From the NCBI GenBank assembly GCA_963696505.1, contig CAVOKN010000026.1, positions 5,303-69,302 on the forward strand: a stretch of 64,000 nt of DNA, given 5' to 3'. Position numbers and translations under genes: made by a program. Below, in pieces: positions 56,442-64,000 of the stretch. This DNA is from CAVOKN01 sp963696505 (GTDB lineage Bacteria > Pseudomonadota > Gammaproteobacteria > Burkholderiales > Rhodocyclaceae). Position 1 is the stretch's first letter. Every line of letters starts with the position of its first letter. Below the pieces are notes generated by a model. It ran no database searches. It saw only the letters and a list, made by a program, of their open reading frames with translations, and was not told where the DNA came from.

Positions 56442-56690
56442 CGCTCCGACAAGAGACACGCCACACCGGGACTTCCGTGACTTGGAGCGGAATTCAGGCC
56501 ACCACCTGCCCCGCCGCGGTCATTCCATTTGCTCGAAAATATTGCCATGGCGGTGGGCGCACATTACAACTGCATGCGGAGAATCCGGCCGCTCTTCTCC
56601 CGCTTTGGCCGGGGCGTCGAATCTGCCACAATCGCCTTGCCACCGCAGACTTGGACCCCGCTGCTGATCGATGACCAACAGGCGCAGTAC
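56442..56690. other. Gene-free stretch upstream of the CoA-binding protein
   Basis: Together with the FNR site this gives about 350 bases without a convincing gene. Short open frames here have no start signal or recognisable motif. The right half is comparatively AT-rich (TTGCTCGAAAATATTGCC) and may carry the promoter of the downstream CoA-binding gene, but no clear box pair is resolved. Confidence 0.4.
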
Positions 56691-57159
56691 ATGACGACTT
56701 TACCCGACGAAGTGGCGAAATTCCTCGAGCGGCAAACGCTTCGCCGTTGCGGGCGTGTCGCGCCAGCCCGGCCAGGCAGCCAACGCGGTGTTGCGCAAGC
56801 TGCGCGACACCGGTCGCGAGGTGTTCGCGGTGAATCCGAACGCCGCCGAAATCGAAGGCATGCGCTGCTACCCGAATCTCGCGGCACTTCCCGGGCCGAT
56901 CGACGGCCTGGTGATCGCCACCCATCCGCGTCATGCGGCCGACTTGGTGCGCCAATGCGCGGCGCATGGTGTGGGCCGGGTCTGGCTGCATCGATCCTTC
57001 GGCGAAGGCAGCGTCAGCGAGGAGGCGGTGCGCGAGGCGGCGGCGCGCAACATCGCCTGCATCGTCGGCGGCTGTCCGCTGATGTACTGCGAGCCGGTCG
57101 ACCTTGCCCATCGCTGCATGCGCTGGTGGCTCAAGCGCGGCGGGCGCGTTCCCGGATGA
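56691..57159 (+). CDS. YccU-like CoA-binding domain protein (apparent frameshift)
   Basis: About 155 residues after correction, a single Rossmann-type CoA-binding domain. From GVSRQPGQAANAVLRKLRDT it continues VFAVNPNAAEIEGMRCYPNL, VIATHPRHAADLVRQCAAHG and VWLHRSFGEGSVSEEAVREA. The opening (MTTLPDEVAKFL) and the first strand (GKRFAVAGV) lie in different frames because of one extra base at about 56727. These proteins resemble the CoA-binding part of acyl-CoA synthetases, and some bind CoA; the function is uncharacterised. The downstream gene overlaps its stop as ATGA. Confidence 0.82.
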
Positions 57160-57554
57160 AGCATTCCTGTCCCGATCGGGCGGCGCACGCGGTCGCCGGC
57201 ATGGTGCTGGCGGCCGCGTTGTTGGCACCGTCCTTCGCCTTCGCGCTGGCCTGCGATGCGCGCGCGCCCCACATCCAGTTCGCGCGCGACAACCTGCGCC
57301 GTGCCGCGTCGGAGGGCGACCTGCCCACCGCCCAGGACTATGCCGATCGGGCGCGGCGGCAGATGGAGCAGCTCGCGCGGGGTGCCGAGCGCTGCGGCTG
57401 CCCGGTGGCCCAGCCGGTGTTCGAAGCCGCGGCCGCCGAGTTGCGCAAGGCGCGGGACGCGGAGTCGCGGCGCCAGGTCCGCGACATCGTCGCACGCGTC
57501 CAGCCCCGCTTCGAGGAGGCGATGGCGGCGCTGCGCGCCTGCGCTGCGGAGTGA
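57156..57554 (+). CDS. Secreted small alpha-helical protein with four mature cysteines
   Basis: A 132-residue product. Residues 1-32 form a signal peptide (AHAVAGMVLAAALLAPSFAF). The mature part is helical and charged (FARDNLRRAASEGDLPTAQD, YADRARRQMEQLARGAERCG) with cysteines just after the cleavage region (Cys33), in a CGC pair and near the end (RACAAE), which could form two disulfides. No family is recognised. Its ATG overlaps the CoA-binding gene stop, so the two are coupled despite different compartments. Confidence 0.6.
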   Translation: MKHSCPDRAAHAVAGMVLAAALLAPSFAFALACDARAPHIQFARDNLRRAASEGDLPTAQDYADRARRQMEQLARGAERCGCPVAQPVFEAAAAELRKARDAESRRQVRDIVARVQPRFEEAMAALRACAAE

Positions 57555-57717
57555 CGCGGGCGACACCTGGCCGGCGGGTGATCTGGGGACGAAAGGGGCA
57601 AGACGCGAGCGGCGCCGATCTCAAGCGACTGACTTTGCTGCTGGAGGGGATCCGCGACACCCAGCGCGTTCAGATCGACCGCCAGGCGGTGGCCCTGAGC
57701 CCTGCCCTGCCTGCCAT

Positions 57718-58329
57718 TCACTCCGCGCGTCGACCGGAAGATCCTTCCAGCAGGCGTGTGAGCACCTCCCGCGGGCGCGGCGAAGCGAGGAAGTGGCGGT
57801 AGGACTTCACGGCGAACACCTCGGGGCCGAGGAGGTAGACCGTCTCGCTGATATCGTCGAGCCGCTCCCAGGCGGGATCTCGATGATGTTCGAGAACCTG
57901 CTGGCGCAGACCCGGATCCATGGTGGCGAACTGCGTGACATAGGCGATGTACTCGTGGGCGGCCACCGGAGGGTGGTTGTCGGCGAAGTTGTATCGCGCG
58001 ATTGCGTGCGCGACTTCGTGTGCCACGAAGCTGCGCTGGAGGTCGCGGCTCATCGGCACGGCGAAGATGGAGTGGTCCCGCGCGGCGCGCTGGCAGGCAT
58101 CGTAGGAGAGAACCTCGATGCGCATCACCCGTGTGTCGGCCTGCCCCATGACCGGCCAGCCGTGGCGCTCGACACATTCTTCGAGAATGTTTATCTCCAG
58201 CGGAACGCTGGCGTCCAGGCCGTGGCCGCGCAGAAAACCGATGGCATCGGCCGCGCCCCGGCAGGCGGTGCGGGCGTCGGCCTCATCGCGATAGGTGACG
58301 AGCACCGGGATACCCTCGCACTCGGTCAT
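57718..58329 (-). CDS. Putative secreted zinc metalloprotease-like protein (HEVAH motif)
   Basis: The 203-residue frame from ATG 58329 has the zinc-protease motif HEVAH at 104-108 in RSFVAHEVAHAIARYNFADN, with a possible third ligand in AAHEYIAYV further on. It resembles uncharacterised DUF6639-type proteins, though I am not certain of that number. Upstream in the same frame lie about 30 codons that look like a signal peptide (RLVLLLLAIAATPGFGA) but have no ATG, GTG or TTG, only CTG. The true start may use CTG or be hidden by an indel. Activity is not proven. Confidence 0.7.
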   Translation of the reverse strand: MTECEGIPVLVTYRDEADARTACRGAADAIGFLRGHGLDASVPLEINILEECVERHGWPVMGQADTRVMRIEVLSYDACQRAARDHSIFAVPMSRDLQRSFVAHEVAHAIARYNFADNHPPVAAHEYIAYVTQFATMDPGLRQQVLEHHRDPAWERLDDISETVYLLGPEVFAVKSYRHFLASPRPREVLTRLLEGSSGRRAE

Positions 58330-58584
58330 TGCGCCGAACCCGGGGGTGGCGGCGATGGCGAGCAGCAGCAGGACGAGCCGAGCGGCCAGCCTGCCTGCCG
58401 CTTTCCGGAATGGCGCGTAAACGTTGGGATCCAGGAGTCAGTCTCCGGCGGACGGGGGCGGGGCGAGCCAGTCGCCTGCAGCCTGTATTATGCTTACGCT
58501 GACACGGTGTGCCGCGCGCGATTTGACATCCCGCCAGCGGCATCGGTCGCCGCATCCGAGAAGCGCAAGTCCTGGGAGATAGAG

Positions 58585-59439
58585 ATGGCCAGCCAATTCG
58601 AGCCGGAACAAACCCGTCTGTATTCCGCAACCTTGATCCGTTCAGCCCGCATCACGCCCGCGGAGTCACCGGAGGAAGTGAGGCACCTGGTGTTCCGCAC
58701 CGCGGATCCGTCCTTCGACTGCAGCACCGGCCAGAGCATACGCGTCCTGGCGCCGGGCCAGTTCGGCAACAAGCACCACCCGCGCTTCTATACCCTTGCC
58801 GATCCGGAGGAGCAGACCGATGACGGGGCGCAGTTCACGCTCTGCGTGCGGCGCTGCCACTACATCGATGACTACAGCGGCGAGCAGTATCGCGGTGTGG
58901 CCTCGAATTACCTGTGCGACCTCAAGCCGGGTGACAGCATCGAGTTCAGCGGTCCCTTCGGCCTGGCGTTTCCGGTGCCGGAGAACCGCAAGGCGGCGAT
59001 CCTGATGATCGGCATGGGCACCGGCATCGCGCCATTCCGTGCCTTCATCCGCCACATCTACGAAACGCTGGGGGGCTGGCAGGGCAAGGTACGGCTGTTC
59101 TATGGCGCGCGCAGCGGCCTGGAAATGCTCTACATGAACGATGAGAACAGCGATCTCGCCAACTACTTCGATAAGAAGACCTTCAAGGCCTTCCAGGCCG
59201 TGAGCCCGCGCCCCTCCTTTGGCGTACCCGTGGAAATGGACAAGGCGCTGGAACAGCATGCTTCCGAGGTCTGGGCTATGGTGAAGGCGGCCGACAGCCA
59301 CGTCTTCGTCGCCGGCGCCCGGGCGATGCTGACCCAGGTAGACAAGGCGATGGCGGGCATGGCCGGCTCGGCCGACGCCTGGCAGCAGCGCAAGGCCGAA
59401 CTGGTGGCCGAGAGGCGCTGGAACGAGATCCTCTACTGA
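58585..59439 (+). CDS. Plant-type ferredoxin-NADP(+) reductase-like flavoprotein
   Basis: A 284-residue FAD enzyme. The FAD-binding strand has RFYTLADPEEQ (RxYS/T motif). GVASNYLCDLKPGDSIEFSG precedes the NADP-binding domain (LMIGMGTGIAPFRAFIRHIY, VRLFYGARSGLEMLYMN, VFVAGARAMLTQVDKAM). It ends with an aromatic Tyr (RWNEILY) that stacks on the flavin in this class. ATG 58585 follows GGGAGATAGAG. It could supply or take ferredoxin electrons; the oxidoreductase and CysI encoded elsewhere in the window are possible partners by inference only. It lies 28 bases before the next gene. Confidence 0.88.
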   Translation: MASQFEPEQTRLYSATLIRSARITPAESPEEVRHLVFRTADPSFDCSTGQSIRVLAPGQFGNKHHPRFYTLADPEEQTDDGAQFTLCVRRCHYIDDYSGEQYRGVASNYLCDLKPGDSIEFSGPFGLAFPVPENRKAAILMIGMGTGIAPFRAFIRHIYETLGGWQGKVRLFYGARSGLEMLYMNDENSDLANYFDKKTFKAFQAVSPRPSFGVPVEMDKALEQHASEVWAMVKAADSHVFVAGARAMLTQVDKAMAGMAGSADAWQQRKAELVAERRWNEILY

Positions 59440-59467
59440 GCGACGGCGCCGCCGCAGACGCTGCGAG

Positions 59468-59944
59468 ATGCAAGGACTGGAACTGCTGGAGGGGCTGAGC
59501 TATGTGGTCACCATCGTCGGCCTGCCCTTCGCCATCGCGGTCTACGTCCTGGACCAGCGCCGCGAGCGCGCCAACGAGGACGAGGCGGTGTTCCTCAAGC
59601 TCTCCGACGAGTATGCGAAGTTCACGGAGCTGGTGCTGCGCAACGCCGACCTGCAACTGCGCTCGGCCAAGGTGCGCAGCGACCTGAGTGAAGAGCAGCG
59701 CGAGCGCCGCCTGATCCTGTTCGAACTGCTGGTGAGCCTGTTCGAACGTGCCTACGTCCTCGTCTATGAGGATGACATGGACCGCCACCAGCGCCGGCTG
59801 TGGCTGTCCTGGGAGGACTACATGCGCGAATGGTGCCGGCGCGAAGACTTCCGCAGCGCGCTGCCCAGGCTGGTCCAGGGCGAGGATCCCGACTTCGTGC
59901 AGACCATCGAGCGCATCGCGCGGGAAGAGGGCGCGCGCGGCTGA
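59468..59944 (+). CDS. Membrane-anchored coiled-coil protein of unknown function
   Basis: A 158-residue product with one N-terminal transmembrane helix (LSYVVTIVGLPFAIAVYVLD) followed by a charged helical cytoplasmic domain (RRERANEDEAVFLKLSDEYA, SDLSEEQRERRLILFELLVS) and the conserved-looking WLSWEDYMREWCRREDFRSA. This resembles widespread single-pass proteins of unknown role, sometimes near phage-defence or stress genes, but here it follows the ferredoxin-NADP reductase gene. No catalytic motif is evident. Confidence 0.65.
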   Translation: MQGLELLEGLSYVVTIVGLPFAIAVYVLDQRRERANEDEAVFLKLSDEYAKFTELVLRNADLQLRSAKVRSDLSEEQRERRLILFELLVSLFERAYVLVYEDDMDRHQRRLWLSWEDYMREWCRREDFRSALPRLVQGEDPDFVQTIERIAREEGARG

Positions 59945-60248
59945 AAGCCGGTTGCCGCGCGTCCTGCCGGTGGCCGCCTTGCCGCTCACTCCGCTCTTTT
60001 CGGGAGGAATAAAGTCTCTCGGAAACCCGTCCTCCAAGATACTGATCTTGGGGCCCCCGAAGGCTAGCAGACGTTCGCCAAAGTCTGTGCAAGTATTAGT
60101 CTGAAGTTCCGGTCGTTCGTAGTCACAGCAAAGTCCCCAAGAGTTTGTCGTTATTGAGGAATTTCCTCGCAGAGCAGGTTGTTGGGGTTGTAGGTGTAGT
60201 CACTAAATAGTCTTGCCACTGTACGACATATCGTTTATATTCTTGCGC
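59945..60248. other. Gene-free stretch to the left of the IS1634-type transposase
   Basis: About 300 bases with no gene. It holds a CCAAGATACTGATCTTGG hairpin (60033-60050) that may serve as a terminator-like structure, and presumably the left end of the IS. A weak similarity between AGTCTTGCCACT (60209-60220) and the complement of the sequence at the transposase stop (AGTCCTGCACT) could be the terminal inverted repeats, but it is too imperfect to call. Confidence 0.4.
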
Positions 60249-61994
60249 ATGCCTGCTCGCACCGGAACTGCCCACGTCGTCACCACTACTCGTAAGTACA
60301 AGGATCGGGTCTATCGCACTCACCTGCTGCGTCGCAGCTACCGCGAAGGCGGCAGCGTCAAGAACGAGACCTTGGGTAATCTCTCGCATCTGCCCGATGC
60401 GCTGGTGGACATCATCCGCCGCTCGTTGCAGGGCGAGAGCTTCGTGCCGCTGGCGCAGACCTTCGAGATCTCGCGCTCACGCGCGCACGGCCACGTGCAG
60501 GCCGTGGCAACGGCAATGCAGCGTTTGGATTTCGCGTCGCTGATCGCCGCCAAGCCGTGTCGCGAGCGCGACCTGGTACTGGCGATGGTGGCCGCGCGCA
60601 TCGTCGCACCTCAGACCAAGCTGGCCACCACACGCTGGTGGCATACGACGACGCTGGCTGAGGACTTCGGCGTGGCTGAGGCCAACGAGGACGATCTGTA
60701 CGCAGCGATGGACTGGCTGCTCGCGCGCCAGGGCAGCATCGAGAAGAAGCTTGCCGCACGTCACTTGAGCGCGGGCGCTTTGGTGCTCTACGACCTGTCC
60801 TCAAGTTACTTCGAGGGCACGAGCTGTCCGCTGGCCAAGCGCGGCTACAGCCGCGACGGCAAACACGGCCTGCTGCAGGTCAACTACGGCTTGCTCACCG
60901 ACGCCCGAGGCTGTCCGGTCGCCGTTTCGGTGCATGAAGGCAACACCGCGGACAGCACGACCTTCATGCCTGAGGTGCAGCGCCTGCGCACGGACTTCGG
61001 CATTGAGCACATGGTGATGGTCGGCGACCGGGGAATGATCTCGCAAAAGGCCATCGACCAGATGCAGGCAAGCGACGGCATCGGCTGGATCACGGCACTC
61101 AAGAGCGCCTCGATCCGCGCGCTGATCGAGCAGGAACAACTGCAGCTCGGCTTGTTCGATGAGACCAATCTGCTCGAACTGCGCTCACCGGAGTATCCCG
61201 GCGAACGCCTGGTGGCCTGCCGTAATCCACAACTGGCCAAGCTGCGCGCACACAAGCGCGAAGAATTGCTGTGCGCGACCGAGAAGAACCTCGAGAAGAT
61301 CAAGCTCAGAGTCGATGCTGCCAAGCTCGCCGGCCAGGATGCCATCGGCGTGCGCGTCGGAAAAGTCATCAATCAGTACAAGGTTGCCAAGCACTTTGAA
61401 CTTACCATCGGCGAAACAACGTTCTCATTCGGGCGCAAGCCCGAGAGCATCGCCGCTGAAGCGGCGCTGGACGGCCTGTACATCATTCGCACTTCGGTGC
61501 CCGCCCAACAAATGGCGGCGGCGGACTGCGTGCGCAACTACAAGCGGCTTTCCAACGTCGAGCGGGCCTTCCGCTCGCTCAAGACCATCGATCTGAAGGT
61601 ACGTCCCATTCATCACCGCCTGGCCGAGCGGGTGCGCGCGCACATCTTCCTGTGCATGCTTGCGTACTACGTCGAGTGGCACATGCGCGAAGCTTGGCGC
61701 GAACTGATGTTCGCCGATACCGACCAACAGGCCAAGGCCACCCGCGACCCCGTGGCGCCGGCCGTGCGCTCCGCGGCCGCGCTCACCAAGCTCGCCCGCC
61801 TCACCCTCGACGACGGCACCCCAGCACACAGCTTCTGCACCTTGATGGCTGAACTTGCCACCATCGTGCGCAATACCTGTCGAACGCCCCAGGCCGCGCC
61901 AGACGCACCGACCTTCGAGGTCATCACGAGCCCCAACGCGAAGCAACAGCGCGCGCTCGAACTGCTGCGACTGATCAAAGTGCAGGACTCCTGA
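60249..61994 (+). CDS. IS1634-family DDE transposase
   Basis: A 581-residue transposase. N-terminal RKYKDRVYRTHLLRRSYREG and LGNLSHLPDALVDIIRRSLQ are typical of the family. The catalytic core shows LVLYDLSSSYFEGTSC (first Asp), VMVGDRGMIS (second Asp), and the late NVERAFRSLKTIDLKVRPIH carrying the Glu. The frame is intact and could be active. ATG 60249 is chosen as MPARTGTAHVV. Terminal repeats and target duplication were not confidently found. Confidence 0.88.
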   Translation: MPARTGTAHVVTTTRKYKDRVYRTHLLRRSYREGGSVKNETLGNLSHLPDALVDIIRRSLQGESFVPLAQTFEISRSRAHGHVQAVATAMQRLDFASLIAAKPCRERDLVLAMVAARIVAPQTKLATTRWWHTTTLAEDFGVAEANEDDLYAAMDWLLARQGSIEKKLAARHLSAGALVLYDLSSSYFEGTSCPLAKRGYSRDGKHGLLQVNYGLLTDARGCPVAVSVHEGNTADSTTFMPEVQRLRTDFGIEHMVMVGDRGMISQKAIDQMQASDGIGWITALKSASIRALIEQEQLQLGLFDETNLLELRSPEYPGERLVACRNPQLAKLRAHKREELLCATEKNLEKIKLRVDAAKLAGQDAIGVRVGKVINQYKVAKHFELTIGETTFSFGRKPESIAAEAALDGLYIIRTSVPAQQMAAADCVRNYKRLSNVERAFRSLKTIDLKVRPIHHRLAERVRAHIFLCMLAYYVEWHMREAWRELMFADTDQQAKATRDPVAPAVRSAAALTKLARLTLDDGTPAHSFCTLMAELATIVRNTCRTPQAAPDAPTFEVITSPNAKQQRALELLRLIKVQDS

Positions 61995-62079
61995 CATGGA
62001 CGCTCTAGATAGCTGAATTGGCTGGACTTCTCTGGGAGGGGTGTGTCATAATTAATGCATCCTCATCTGGAGCGCGCCG

Positions 62080-64000
62080 ATGCCCACCCAACTGCGCTTG
62101 CCATCGCAACCTGCTCGGGCTGAACCAATCAATTCGGTGCTTGCAGTCGTGCGCGAAGGCGATGAAGTGGCCTTCTTCGCCTCTGGGGTGCCGGTGTTTG
62201 TGCATGGCAAGGACGACGCGACGGGCCAGCGGCTGGCGGCCGTGCAGATGATGGAGTTGGGGCTGGCGCGACAGGACGAGCTCAGTGCTGCGCTGCACGT
62301 CAATCGCACCACGCTCTACCGGCAAAGCCGCAAGGTCAGGGCCGAGGGTGTGCTCGGCGTGGTGGACAGCAAGCGCGGGCCCCAGGGGCCGCATCGATTC
62401 ACCCGCGCGAAGCGCGAACAGGCCCAGCGGCTGCTCGCCCAGGGCCACTCGATCCGTAAGACGGGGCAGCAGGTCGAGGTGAGCGAGAGCACGATCCGTC
62501 GTGCGCTGCGCGCGGGGGATCTGGGCGAGATCGGGCAGCGCGCGCGCCCTGCGCCTTCTGGGCCCAGCGAGCGCAGCCGGCGCGCTGCACGGCGTACCGG
62601 CGCAGTGGCGGTGCAGCGGCACACCGAGCGGGCGCTGGCGCGCATGGGGCAGCTCCAGGAAGCGGCCCCGCAGTTTGTCGCCGCCGAGGCTGTGCGCTAC
62701 GGCGGCGCGCTACTGGCGCTGCCGGCCCTGCTGGCGTTGGGACTGCTCGATGCGGGGGAGCGCACCTACGGGGCGCTCAAGAACGGCTTCTACGGGCTGC
62801 GGGCGACCCTGCTGATCCTGAGCTTCATGGCTCTGTTGCGGCTGCGCTCGCCCGAGCAGCTGCAAGGTCACCCGCCGGGGGAACTGGGCGTGCTGCTGGG
62901 CTTGGATCGTGCCCCCGAGGTGAAGACCCTGCGGCGCAAGCTGTGGGAGCTGGCCGCACGCCAACAGGCCGCGCAGTTCAGCGCGGCACTCACCCAGCGC
63001 TGGGTGCGCGATAACGAGGATGCCGTGGGCCTGCTGTATGTGGATGGTCACGTCAGGGCGTATCACGGCACGGCGCACAAGCTGCCCAAGACGTGGGTGG
63101 CGCGCCGGCGCCTGTGTATGCCGGCCACTACGGACGTCTGGGTCAATCAGCAGGACGCCCAGCCGCTGTTCGTGGTGACAGCGCAGGCCAACGACGATCT
63201 GCTGGCGATGCTGCGCCAGCAGATCCTGCCGCAAGTGCGCGCGCTGGTGGGCGAGCGGCGCGTGACGCTGTGCTTCGATCGCGAGGGCTGGAGTCCGACG
63301 TTCTTCCGTGAGGCGTTCGCTCTGGGTTTTGACGTGCTCACCTATCGTAAGGGGGCCTATGACGAATGGCCGGCGCAGGCGTTTCATCGGCGCAGCGCCG
63401 TGATCGATGGGCGCTCGGTGAGCTACGAGCTGGCCGAGCGCCCGATCGAGGTGCTGCCTGGCTTTCGCATGCGCGAAGTGCGCCGGCTGTGCGCCACCGG
63501 CCATCAGACGGCGATCGTGACCACGCGAGAGGATTGGCCCATCGAGGTGGTGGCCTGGCGCATGTTTGAGCGCTGGACGCAGGAGAACTTCTTCCGCTAC
63601 ATGCGCCAGCACTTCGCCCTGGACGCGCTGGTGAGCTACGAGGTCGAGCCGGCCGACGCGCAGCGCAGCGTACCCAACCCGCAGCGCAAGGCGCTGGCCA
63701 AGGAGCTGCGCGCCTGCCGCGCCAGCGTCCAGGAACTCGAACAAGCCTACGGCCAGCAGGCGCGCGCCAACCCGGAGGCGAAGCGGCCCACCATGCGCGG
63801 GTTCAAGATCGCCCAGGCCGATCTGACCCGCCAATTGCGAGACGCCGAAGCCCGCTGCGAGCAGCTCGAAGAGCGTCTGGCAGCCTGCCCCAAGCGCGTA
63901 GCGCTGAACACGCTGCTCAATGAGCAGGAGATCGTCCGACTCGCCCCAGAGGCCAAGCACTTCACCGACACCATCAAGATGCTCGCCTTCCGGGCCGAAA
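62080..64000 (+). CDS. Large DDE-type transposase, incomplete at the window edge
   Basis: The frame is open for 640 codons to the end of the window. The N-terminus has two helix-turn-helix segments (ALHVNRTTLYRQSRKVRAEG at about 85-110 and SIRKTGQQVEVSESTIRRAL at about 130-155). A hydrophobic linker region follows. The catalytic core carries Asp322 (LLYVDGHVRAYHG), Asp400 (LCFDREGWSPTFF) and Glu502 (RWTQENFFRYMRQHFALDAL), consistent with a DDE fold. A C-terminal coiled coil (LRDAEARCEQLEERLAACPK) follows. I do not assign an IS family. It starts 85 bases after the IS1634-type gene on the same strand. Confidence 0.78.
   Translation, partial: MPTQLRLPSQPARAEPINSVLAVVREGDEVAFFASGVPVFVHGKDDATGQRLAAVQMMELGLARQDELSAALHVNRTTLYRQSRKVRAEGVLGVVDSKRGPQGPHRFTRAKREQAQRLLAQGHSIRKTGQQVEVSESTIRRALRAGDLGEIGQRARPAPSGPSERSRRAARRTGAVAVQRHTERALARMGQLQEAAPQFVAAEAVRYGGALLALPALLALGLLDAGERTYGALKNGFYGLRATLLILSFMALLRLRSPEQLQGHPPGELGVLLGLDRAPEVKTLRRKLWELAARQQAAQFSAALTQRWVRDNEDAVGLLYVDGHVRAYHGTAHKLPKTWVARRRLCMPATTDVWVNQQDAQPLFVVTAQANDDLLAMLRQQILPQVRALVGERRVTLCFDREGWSPTFFREAFALGFDVLTYRKGAYDEWPAQAFHRRSAVIDGRSVSYELAERPIEVLPGFRMREVRRLCATGHQTAIVTTREDWPIEVVAWRMFERWTQENFFRYMRQHFALDALVSYEVEPADAQRSVPNPQRKALAKELRACRASVQELEQAYGQQARANPEAKRPTMRGFKIAQADLTRQLRDAEARCEQLEERLAACPKRVALNTLLNEQEIVRLAPEAKHFTDTIKMLAFRAE

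Noticed and set aside
56419..56674. Short plus-strand frames between the FNR box and the CoA-binding gene
   Set aside because: No binding site, motif or hydrophobic pattern; overlapping alternatives in several frames suggest chance openings.
60209..61995. Terminal inverted repeats for the IS1634-type element
   Set aside because: The best pair found (AGTCTTGCCACT against AGTCCTGCACT) needs a gap and a mismatch and has no matching target duplication, so ends are left undefined.

Overview
The window reads as a chromosomal segment of a high-GC betaproteobacterium, probably a Rhodocyclales/Nitrosomonadales-type organism. This is inferred from the gene order tRNA-Tyr/Gly/Thr-tuf-tRNA-Trp-secE-nusG-rplKAJL-rpoBC-rpsLG-fusA-tuf followed directly by the S10, spc and alpha ribosomal operons. 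A PhaM-like polyhydroxyalkanoate granule protein, an APS-type CysH with a DUF934 partner and a beta-type rplJ leader also fit. No rRNA or species marker is present, so the genus is not assigned.

Layout. Bases 1-18000 are accessory and partly decayed. They hold a truncated glycosyl-phosphate transferase, a hipBA module whose hipA carries an in-frame TAA, a FIST/PhaM pair, a hybrid histidine kinase with a LuxR-type regulator, a dead IS1595 copy, and a second LuxR-type regulator split by an IS200/IS605 element whose junctions can be reconstructed to the base. Then come a membrane methyltransferase, a fused indolepyruvate ferredoxin oxidoreductase with a frameshift and an in-frame palindromic-repeat insertion, a bactofilin, an FAD oxidase and a RutE-like nitroreductase. 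Bases 18000-51000 are the core translation and transcription block: four tRNAs, two practically identical tuf genes, RNA polymerase rpoB/rpoC/rpoA, about 30 ribosomal proteins, secE, secY, nusG, infA and fusA. Strong sigma70-like promoters precede rpsL, rplN and rpsM, terminator hairpins follow rpsG and rplQ, and leader or attenuator structures precede rplJ and rpoB. Bases 51100-56000 are an assimilatory sulfur unit (tauE-cysI-DUF934-cysH, divergent from cysB). Bases 56000-60000 hold small secreted or membrane proteins, one behind a perfect FNR box, together with a CoA-binding protein, a HEVAH putative metalloprotease and a plant-type ferredoxin-NADP reductase. Bases 60200-64000 are two DDE transposases in tandem, the second running off the window.

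How the parts fit. The central block is one co-oriented gene-expression locus. The sulfur unit reduces APS to sulfite and sulfite to sulfide, with CysB as its likely regulator. The left part looks like a region where signalling genes are being eroded by insertion sequences.

Caution. Several conserved genes, including essential rpoB, are each broken by what looks like a single small indel. That pattern is more typical of consensus sequence errors than of biology, so I treat the frameshifts in rpoB, the 2-oxoacid oxidoreductase, cysI and the CoA-binding gene as probable errors until reads are checked.
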